64,000 nt of DNA from Omphiscola glabra (taxonomy: Eukaryota > Mollusca > Gastropoda > Lymnaeidae): NCBI GenBank assembly GCA_964017045.1, contig OZ024795.1:55591350-55655349 (forward strand), in the 5' to 3' direction. A program made the translations under genes and the position numbers. Every line of letters starts with the position of its first letter. Within the stretch, counting starts at the first letter, position 1. This document shows positions 53,401 through 64,000 of this stretch, one piece after another. The notes below the pieces were generated by a model that ran no database searches, had not been told where the DNA came from, and worked only from the letters and a program-made list of their open reading frames with translations.

Positions 53401-56400
53401 GTCATCTTCACATGTCACCAGCGTACTACTCATTATTGCCTTGGTCATCTTCACATGTCACCAGCGTACTACTCATTATTGCCTTGGTCATCTTCACATG
53501 TCACCAGCGTACTACTCATTATTGCCTTGGTCATCTTCACATGTCACCAGCGTACTACTCATTATTGCCTTGGTCATCTTCACATGTCACCAGCGTACTA
53601 CTCATTATTGCCTTGGTCATCTTCACATGTCACCAGCGTACTACTCATTATTGCCTTGGTCATCTTCACATGCCACCAGCGTACTACTCATTATTGCCTT
53701 GGTCATCTTCACATGTCACCAGCGTACTACTCATTATTGCCTTGGTCATCTTCACATGTCACCAGCGTACTACTCATTATTGCCTTGGTCATCTTCACAT
53801 GTCACCAGCGTACTACTCATTATAGCCTTGGTCATCTTCACATGTCACCAGCGTACTACTCATTATAGCCTTGGTCATCTTCACATGTCACCAGCGTACT
53901 ACTCATTATAGCCTTGGTCATCTTCACATGCCACCAGCGTACTACTCATTATAGCCTTGGTCATCTTCACATGTCACCAGCGTACTACTCATTATAGCCT
54001 TGGTCATCTTCACATGTCACCAGCGTACTACTCATTATTGCCTTGGTCATCTTCACATGTCACCAGCGTACTACTCATTATAGCCTTGGTCATCTTCACA
54101 TGCCACCAGCGTACTACTCATTATTGCCTTGGTCATCTTCACATGTCACCAGCGTACTACTCATTATTGCCTTGGTCATCTTCACATGTCACCAGCGTAC
54201 TACTCATTATTGCCTTGGTCATCTTCACATGTCACCAGCGTACTACTCATTATTGCCTTGGTCATCTTCACATGTCACCAGCGTACTACTCATTATTGCC
54301 TTGGTCATCTTCACATGTCACCAGCGTACTACTCATTATAGCCTTGGTCATCTTCACATGCCACCAGCGTACTACTCATTATTGCCTTGGTCATCTTCAC
54401 ATGTCACCAGCGTACTCATTATTGCCTTGGTCATCTTCACATGTCACCAGCGTACTACTCATTATTGCCTTGGTCATCTTCACATGTCACCAGCGTACTC
54501 ATTATTGCCTTGGTCATCTTCACATGTCACCAGCGTACTACTCATTATAGCCTTGGTCATCTTCACATGTCACCAGCGTACTACTCATTATTGCCTTGGT
54601 CATCTTCACATGTCACCAGCGTACTACTCATTATTGCCTTGGTCATCTTCACATGTCACCAGCGTACTACTCATTATAGCCTTGGTCATCTTCACATGCC
54701 ACCAGCGTACTACTCATTATTGCCTTGGTCATCTTCACATGTCACCAGCGTACTACTCATTATTGCCTTGGTCATCTTCACATGTCACCAGCGTACTCAT
54801 TATTGCCTTGGTCATCTTCACATGCCACCAGCGTACTACTCATTATTGCCTTGGTCATCTTCACATGTCACCAGCGTACTCATTATTGCCTTGGTCATCT
54901 TCACATGTCACCAGCGTACTCATTATTGCCTTGGTCATCTTCACATGTCACCAGCGTACTACTCATTATTGCCTTGGTCATCTTCACATGTCACCAGCGT
55001 ACTACTCATTATTGCCTTGGTCATCTTCACATGTCACCAGCGTACTACTCATTATTGCCTTGGTCATCTTCACATGTCACCAGCGTACTCATTATTGCCT
55101 TGGTCATCTTCACATGTCACCAGCGTACTCATTATTGCCTTGGTCATCTTCACATGTCACCAGCGTACTCATTATTGCCTTGGTCATCTTCACATGTCAC
55201 CAGCGTACTCATTATTGCCTTGGTCATCTTCACATGCCACCAGCGTACTCATTATTGCCTTGGTCATCTTCACATGTCACCAGCGTACTCATTATTGCCT
55301 TGGTCATCTTCACATGTCACCAGCGTACTCATTATTGCCTTGGTCATCTTCACATGTCACCAGCGTACTCATTATTGCCTTGGTCATCTTCACATGTCAC
55401 CAGCGTACTCATTATTGCCTTGGTCATCTTCACATGTCACCAGCGTACTCATTATTGCCTTGGTCATCTTCACATGTCACCAGCGTACTACTCATTATTG
55501 CCTTGGTCATCTTCACATGTCACCAGCGTACTCATTATTGCCTTGGTCATCTTCACATGTCACCAGCGTACTACTCATTATTGCCTTGGTCATCTTCACA
55601 TGTCACCAGCGTACTACTCATTATTGCCTTGGTCATCTTCACATGTCACCAGCGTACTCATTATTGCCTTGGTCATCTTCACATGTCACCAGCGTACTCA
55701 TTATTGCCTTGGTCATCTTCACATGCCACCAGCGTACTCATTATTGCCTTGGTCATCTTCACATGTCACCAGCGTACTCATTATTGCCTTGGTCATCTTC
55801 ACATGTCACCAGCGTACTCATTATTGCCTTGGTCATCTTCACATGTCACCAGCGTACTCATTATTGCCTTGGTCATCTTCACATGTCACCAGCGTACTCA
55901 TTATTGCCTTGGTCATCTTCACATGTCACCAGCGTACTCATTATTGCCTTGGTCATCTTCACATGTCACCAGCGTACTCATTATTGCCTTGGTCATCTTC
56001 ACATGTCACCAGCGTACTCATTATTGCCTTGGTCATCTTCACATGTCACCAGCGTACTCATTATTGCCTTGGTCATCTTCACATGTCACCAGCGTACTAC
56101 TCATTATAGCCTTGGTCATCTTCACATGTCACCAGCGTACTACTCATTATTGCCTTGGTCATCTTCACATGCCACCAGCGTACTACTCATTATTGCCTTG
56201 GTCATCTTCACATGTCACCAGCGTACTACTCATTATAGCCTTGGTCATCTTCACATGTCACCAGCGTACTACTCATTATAGCCTTGGTCATCTTCACATG
56301 TCACCAGCGTACTACTCATTATTGCCTTGGTCATCTTCACATGCCACCAGCGTACTACTCATTATTGCCTTGGTCATCTTCACATGTCACCAGCGTACTA

Positions 56401-59400
56401 CTCATTATAGCCTTGGTCATCTTCACATGTCACCAGCGTACTACTCATTATTGCCTTGGTCATCTTCACATGTCACCAGCGTACTACTCATTATAGCCTT
56501 GGTCATCTTCACATGTCACCAGCGTACTACTCATTATTGCCTTGGTCATCTTCACATGTCACCAGCGTACTACTCATTATTGCCTTGGTCATCTTCACAT
56601 GTCACCAGCGTACTACTCATTATTGCCTTGGTCATCTTCACATGTCACCAGCGTACTACTCATTATAGCCTTGGTCATCTTCACATGTCACCAGCGTACT
56701 CATTATTGCCTTGGTCATCTTCACATGTCACCAGCGTACTACTCATTATAGCCTTGGTCATCTTCACATGTCACCAGCGTACTACTCATTATTGCCTTGG
56801 TCATCTTCACATGTCACCAGCGTACTACTCATTATTGCCTTGGTCATCTTCACATGTCACCAGCGTACTACTCATTATAGCCTTGGTCATCTTCACATGT
56901 CACCAGCGTACTACTCATTATAGCCTTGGTCATCTTCACATGTCACCAGCGTACTACTCATTATTGCCTTGGTCATCTTCACATGTCACCAGCGTACTAC
57001 TCATTATTGCCTTGGTCATCTTCACATGTCACCAGCGTACTACTCATTATAGCCTTGGTCATCTTCACATGTCACCAGCGTACTACTCATTATTGCCTTG
57101 GTCATCTTCACATGTCACCAGCGTACTACTCATTATAGCCTTGGTCATCTTCACATGTCACCAGCGTACTACTCATTATTGCCTTGGTCATCTTCACATG
57201 TCACCAGCGTACTACTCATTATAGCCTTGGTCATCTTCACATGTCACCAGCGTACTACTCATTATTGCCTTGGTCATCTTCACATGTCACCAGCGTACTC
57301 ATTATTGCCTTGGTCATCTTCACATGTCACCAGCGTACTACTCATTATAGCCTTGGTCATCTTCACATGTCACCAGCGTACTACTCATTATTGCCTTGGT
57401 CATCTTCACATGTCACCAGCGTACTACTCATTATTGCCTTGGTCATCTTCACATGTCACCAGCGTACTACTCATTATTGCCTTGGTCATCTTCACATGTC
57501 ACCAGCGTACTACTCATTATTGCCTTGGTCATCTTCACATGTCACCAGCGTACTACTCATTATTGCCTTGGTCATCTTCACATGTCACCAGCGTACTACT
57601 CATTATTGCCTTGGTCATCTTCACATGCCACCAGCGTACTACTCATTATTGCCTTGGTCATCTTCACATGTCACCAGCGTACTACTCATTATTGCCTTGG
57701 TCATCTTCACATGTCACCAGCGTACTACTCATTATTGCCTTGGTCATCTTCACATGTCACCAGCGTACTACTCATTATTGCCTTGGTCATCTTCACATGT
57801 CACCAGCGTACTACTCATTATTGCCTTGGTCATCTTCACATGTCACCAGCGTACTACTCATTATTGCCTTGGTCATCTTCACATGTCACCAGCGTACTAC
57901 TCATTATTGCCTTGGTCATCTTCACATGTCACCAGCGTACTACTCATTATTGCCTTGGTCATCTTCACATGTCACCAGCGTACTACTCATTATTGCCTTG
58001 GTCATCTTCACATGTCACCAGCGTACTCATTATTGCCTTGGTCATCTTCACATGTCACCAGCGTACTCATTATTGCCTTGGTCATCTTCACATGTCACCA
58101 GCGTACTACTCATTATTGCCTTGGTCATCTTCACATGTCACCAGCGTACTCATTATTGCCTTGGTCATCTTCACATGTCACCAGCGTACTACTCATTATT
58201 GCCTTGGTCATCTTCACATGTCACCAGCGTACTACTCATTATTGCCTTGGTCATCTTCACATGTCACCAGCGTACTACTCATTATTGCCTTGGTCATCTT
58301 CACATGTCACCAGCGTACTACTCATTATTGCCTTGGTCATCTTCACATGTCACCAGCGTACTACTCATTATTGCCTTGGTCATCTTCACATGTCACCAGC
58401 GTACTACTCATTATTGCCTTGGTCATCTTCACATGTCACCAGCGTACTACTCATTATTGCCTTGGTCATCTTCACATGTCACCAGCGTACTACTCATTAT
58501 TGCCTTGGTCATCTTCACATGTCACCAGCGTACTACTCATTATTGCCTTGGTCATCTTCACATGTCACCAGCGTACTACTCATTATTGCCTTGGTCATCT
58601 TCACATGTCACCAGCGTACTACTCATTATTGCCTTGGTCATCTTCACATGTCACCAGCGTACTACTCATTATTGCCTTGGTCATCTTCACATGTCACCAG
58701 CGTACTACTCATTATTGCCTTGGTCATCTTCACATGTCACCAGCGTACTACTCATTATTGCCTTGGTCATCTTCACATGTCACCAGCGTACTACTCATTA
58801 TTGCCTTGGTCATCTTCACATGTCACCAGCGTACTACTCATTATTGCCTTGGTCATCTTCACATGTCACCAGCGTACTACTCATTATTGCCTTGGTCATC
58901 TTCACATGTCACCAGCGTACTACTCATTATTGCCTTGGTCATCTTCACATGTCACCAGCGTACTACTCATTATTGCCTTGGTCATCTTCACATGTCACCA
59001 GCGTACTACTCATTATTGCCTTGGTCATCTTCACATGTCACCAGCGTACTACTCATTATTGCCTTGGTCATCTTCACATGTCACCAGCGTACTACTCATT
59101 ATTGCCTTGGTCATCTTCACATGTCACCAGCGTACTACTCATTATTGCCTTGGTCATCTTCACATGTCACCAGCGTACTACTCATTATTGCCTTGGTCAT
59201 CTTCACATGTCACCAGCGTACTACTCATTATTGCCTTGGTCATCTTCACATGTCACCAGCGTACTACTCATTATTGCCTTGGTCATCTTCACATGTCACC
59301 AGCGTACTACTCATTATTGCCTTGGTCATCTTCACATGTCACCAGCGTACTACTCATTATTGCCTTGGTCATCTTCACATGTCACCAGCGTACTACTCAT

Positions 59401-62400
59401 TATTGCCTTGGTCATCTTCACATGTCACCAGCGTACTACTCATTATTGCCTTGGTCATCTTCACATGTCACCAGCGTACTACTCATTATTGCCTTGGTCA
59501 TCTTCACATGTCACCAGCGTACTACTCATTATTGCCTTGGTCATCTTCACATGTCACCAGCGTACTACTCATTATTGCCTTGGTCATCTTCACATGTCAC
59601 CAGCGTACTACTCATTATTGCCTTGGTCATCTTCACATGTCACCAGCGTACTACTCATTATTGCCTTGGTCATCTTCACATGTCACCAGCGTACTACTCA
59701 TTATTGCCTTGGTCATCTTCACATGTCACCAGCGTACTACTCATTATTGCCTTGGTCATCTTCACATGTCACCAGCGTACTACTCATTATTGCCTTGGTC
59801 ATCTTCACATGTCACCAGCGTACTACTCATTATTGCCTTGGTCATCTTCACATGTCACCAGCGTACTACTCATTATTGCCTTGGTCATCTTCACATGTCA
59901 CCAGCGTACTACTCATTATTGCCTTGGTCATCTTCACATGTCACCAGCGTACTACTCATTATTGCCTTGGTCATCTTCACATGTCACCAGCGTACTACTC
60001 ATTATTGCCTTGGTCATCTTCACATGTCACCAGCGTACTACTCATTATTGCCTTGGTCATCTTCACATGTCACCAGCGTACTACTCATTATTGCCTTGGT
60101 CATCTTCACATGTCACCAGCGTACTACTCATTATTGCCTTGGTCATCTTCACATGTCACCAGCGTACTACTCATTATTGCCTTGGTCATCTTCACATGTC
60201 ACCAGCGTACTACTCATTATTGCCTTGGTCATCTTCACATGTCACCAGCGTACTACTCATTATTGCCTTGGTCATCTTCACATGTCACCAGCGTACTACT
60301 CATTATTGCCTTGGTCATCTTCACATGTCACCAGCGTACTACTCATTATTGCCTTGGTCATCTTCACATGTCACCAGCGTACTACTCATTATTGCCTTGG
60401 TCATCTTCACATGTCACCAGCGTACTACTCATTATTGCCTTGGTCATCTTCACATGTCACCAGCGTACTACTCATTATTGCCTTGGTCATCTTCACATGT
60501 CACCAGCGTACTACTCATTATTGCCTTGGTCATCTTCACATGTCACCAGCGTACTACTCATTATTGCCTTGGTCATCTTCACATGTCACCAGCGTACTTG
60601 CCTTGGTCATCTTCACATGTCACCAGCGTACTACTCATTATTGCCTTGGTCATCTTCACATGTCACCAGCGTACTCATTATTGCCTTGGTCATCTTCACA
60701 TGTCACCAGCGTACTACTCATTATTGCCTTGGTCATCTTCACATGTCACCAGCGTACTACTCATTATTGCCTTGGTCATCTTCACATGTCACCAGCGTAC
60801 TACTCATTATTGCCTTGGTCATCTTCACATGTCACCAGCGTACTACTCATTATAGCCTTGGTCATCTTCACATGTCACCAGCGTACTACTCATTATTGCC
60901 TTGGTCATCTTCACATGTCACCAGCGTACTCATTATTGCCTTGGTCATCTTCACATGTCACCAGCGTACTACTCATTATAGCCTTGGTCATCTTCACATG
61001 TCACCAGCGTACTACTCATTATTGCCTTGGTCATCTTCACATGTCACCAGCGTACTCATTATTGCCTTGGTCATCTTCACATGTCACCAGCGTACTCATT
61101 ATTGCCTTGGTCATCTTCACATGTCACCAGCGTACTCATTATTGCCTTGGTCATCTTCACATGTCACCAGCGTACTCATTATAGCCTTGGTCATCTTCAC
61201 ATGTCACCAGCGTACTACTCATTATTGCCTTGGTCATCTTCACATGTCACCAGCGTACTCATTATAGCCTTGGTCATCTTCACATGTCACCAGCGTACTA
61301 CTCATTATTGCCTTGGTCATCTTCACATGTCACCAGCGTACTCATTATTGCCTTGGTCATCTTCACATGTCACCAGCGTACTACTCATTATAGCCTTGGT
61401 CATCTTCACATGTCACCAGCGTACTACTCATTATTGCCTTGGTCATCTTCACATGTCACCAGCGTACTACTCATTATAGCCTTGGTCATCTTCACATGTC
61501 ACCAGCGTACTACTCATTATTGCCTTGGTCATCTTCACATGTCACCAGCGTACTACTCATTATTGCCTTGGTCATCTTCACATGTCACCAGCGTACTACT
61601 CATTATAGCCTTGGTCATCTTCACATGTCACCAGCGTACTACTCATTATAGCCTTGGTCATCTTCACATGTCACCAGCGTACTACTCATTATAGCCTTGG
61701 TCATCTTCACATGTCACCNNNNNNNNNNNNNNNNNNNNNNNNNNNNNNNNNNNNNNNNNNNNNNNNNNNNNNNNNNNNNNNNNNNNNNNNNNNNNNNNNN
61801 NNNNNNNNNNNNNNNNNNNNNNNNNNNNNNNNNNNNNNNNNNNNNNNNNNNNNNNNNNNNNNNNNNNNNNNNNNNNNNNNNNNNNNNNNNNNNNNNNNNN
61901 NNNNNNNNNNNNNNNNNNCCTTCACATGTCACCAGCGTACTACTCATTATAGCCTTGGTCATCTTCACATGTCACCAGCGTACTACTCATTATAGCCTTG
62001 GTCATCTTCACATGTCACCAGCGTACTACTCATTATTGCCTTGGTCATCTTCACATGTCACCAGCGTACTACTCATTATAGCCTTGGTCATCTTCACATG
62101 TCACCAGCGTACTACTCATTATTGCCTTGGTCATCTTCACATGTCACCAGCGTACTACTCATTATTGCCTTGGTCATCTTCACATGTCACCAGCGTACTA
62201 CTCATTATAGCCTTGGTCATCTTCACATGTCACCAGCGTACTACTCATTATAGCCTTGGTCATCTTCACATGTCACCAGCGTACTACTCATTATTGCCTT
62301 GGTCATCTTCACATGTCACCAGCGTACTACTCATTATTGCCTTGGTCATCTTCACATGTCACCAGCGTACTACTCATTATTGCCTTGGTCATCTTCACAT

Positions 62401-64000
62401 GTCACCAGCGTACTACTCATTATTGCCTTGGTCATCTTCACATGTCACCAGCGTACTACTCATTATAGCCTTGGTCATCTTCACATGTCACCAGCGTACT
62501 ACTCATTATAGCCTTGGTCATCTTCACATGTCACCAGCGTACTACTCATTATAGCCTTGGTCATCTTCACATGTCACCAGCGTACTACTCATTATTGCCT
62601 TGGTCATCTTCACATGTCACCAGCGTACTACTCATTATAGCCTTGGTCATCTTCACATGTCACCAGCGTACTACTCATTATTGCCTTGGTCATCTTCACA
62701 TGTCACCAGCGTACTACTCATTATAGCCTTGGTCATCTTCACATGTCACCAGCGTACTACTCATTATTGCCTTGGTCATCTTCACATGTCACCAGCGTAC
62801 TACTCATTATAGCCTTGGTCATCTTCACATGTCACCAGCGTACTACTCATTATAGCCTTGGTCATCTTCACATGTCACCAGCGTACTACTCATTATAGCC
62901 TTGGTCATCTTCACATGTCACCAGCGTACTACTCATTATAGCCTTGGTCATCTTCACATGTCACCAGCGTACTACTCATTATAGCCTTGGTCATCTTCAC
63001 ATGTCACCAGCGTACTACTCATTATAGCCTTGGTCATCTTCACATGTCACCAGCGTACTACTCATTATAGCCTTGGTCATCTTCACATGTCACCAGCGTA
63101 CTACTCATTATAGCCTTGGTCATCTTCACATGTCACCAGCGTACTACTCATTATAGCCTTGGTCATCTTCACATGTCACCAGCGTACTACTCATTATAGC
63201 CTTGGTCATCTTCACATGTCACCAGCGTACTACTCATTATTGCCTTGGTCATCTTCACATGTCACCAGCGTACTACTCATTATAGCCTTGGTCATCTTCA
63301 CATGTCACCAGCGTACTACTCATTATAGCCTTGGTCATCTTCACATGTCACCAGCGTACTACTCATTATAGCCTTGGTCATCTTCACATGTCACCAGCGT
63401 ACTACTCATTATAGCCTTGGTCATCTTCACATGTCACCAGCGTACTACTCATTATAGCCTTGGTCATCTTCACATGTCACCAGCGTACTACTCATTATAG
63501 CCTTGGTCATCTTCACATGTCACCAGCGTACTACTCATTATAGCCTTGGTCATCTTCACATGTCACCAGCGTACTACTCATTATAGCCTTGGTCATCTTC
63601 ACATGTCACCAGCGTACTACTCATTATTGCCTTGGTCATCTTCACATGTCACCAGCGTACTACTCATTATAGCCTTGGTCATCTTCACATGTCACCAGCG
63701 TACTACTCATTATTGCCTTGGTCATCTTCACATGTCACCAGCGTACTACTCATTATAGCCTTGGTCATCTTCACATGTCACCAGCGTACTACTCATTATT
63801 GCCTTGGTCATCTTCACATGTCACCAGCGTACTACTCATTATAGCCTTGGTCATCTTCACATGTCACCAGCGTACTACTCATTATAGCCTTGGTCATCTT
63901 CACATGTCACCAGCGTACTACTCATTATAGCCTTGGTCATCTTCACATGTCACCAGCGTACTACTCATTATAGCCTTGGTCATCTTCACATGTCACCAGC
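47453..64000 (+). repeat. 43/40-bp satellite array, over 16 kb, running off the right edge
   Basis: Core gccttggtcatcttcacatg, then tcaccagcgtactactcatta. Three main variable positions: presence or absence of one ACT (43 or 40 bp), T or A in cattat(T/A)gcc, and T or C in catg(T/C)cacc. About 385 units by length. The T form has no stop in any plus frame, so frames over 1000 codons appear; the A form makes TAG and ends them. No start context, splicing or composition supports translation. Confidence 0.98.
61719..61918. other. Assembly gap, 200 N
   Basis: Exactly 200 N inside the satellite. The size looks conventional, so the true distance is unknown. Confidence 0.97.

Noticed and set aside
47542..61267. 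Very long plus-strand open frames (up to 1389 codons) across the satellite
   Set aside because: They exist in all three frames, come from a stop-free 43-bp unit, and end whenever a T to A variant makes TAG. No coding signal.
1..64000. CRISPR array
   Set aside because: All arrays are direct tandem repeats without unique spacers, and the genes are eukaryotic.

Overview
The window is animal nuclear DNA: spliced genes with GT/AG introns, mobile elements, and one tandem repeat after another. The protein families, the hAT and RTE-type elements and the base composition fit an invertebrate, most likely a mollusc and perhaps a gastropod; that assignment is inference. The 200-base run of N inside a satellite shows this is a draft or scaffolded assembly. 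I see no bacterial operons, CRISPR arrays, or tRNA or rRNA genes.

Two host genes can be rebuilt, both on the plus strand. (1) 778-18749 is a nine-exon SLC9B (NHA-type) cation/proton antiporter. Its 1662-nt coding sequence closes in frame and gives 553 residues. (2) 23766-32673 is a seven-exon ZFAND4 (ubiquitin-like domain plus AN1 zinc finger). It is complete except for one missing A in a run of A in exon 6, which breaks the frame inside the zinc finger. The two genes do not obviously cooperate; they are neighbours, separated by about 5 kb of AT-rich spacer.

From 32.7 to 47.4 kb the window is intergenic as far as I can see. It holds many minisatellites, a degenerate 4.4-kb RTE-like retrotransposon with a clear 9-bp target duplication (36160-40597), and several small hAT-type elements. 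From 47453 to the right edge there is only a satellite with 43/40-bp units. It covers about 16.5 kb, has roughly 385 units, is interrupted by the N gap and continues past the window.

The most unusual feature is the relation between minisatellites and splicing. In both genes a tandem array was built from a real intron/exon junction: SLC9B exon 8 (105-bp units, 35 codons, in frame) and ZFAND4 exon 4 (41-bp units, not in frame). Strings of copied 3' splice sites therefore sit in front of the real one. A third array, in ZFAND4 intron 1, carries a strong 5' splice site in most units. The SLC9B arrangement could produce antiporters with one to four extra copies of a membrane segment. The same protein also has Asp-Ser where NHA antiporters normally carry Asp-Asp.
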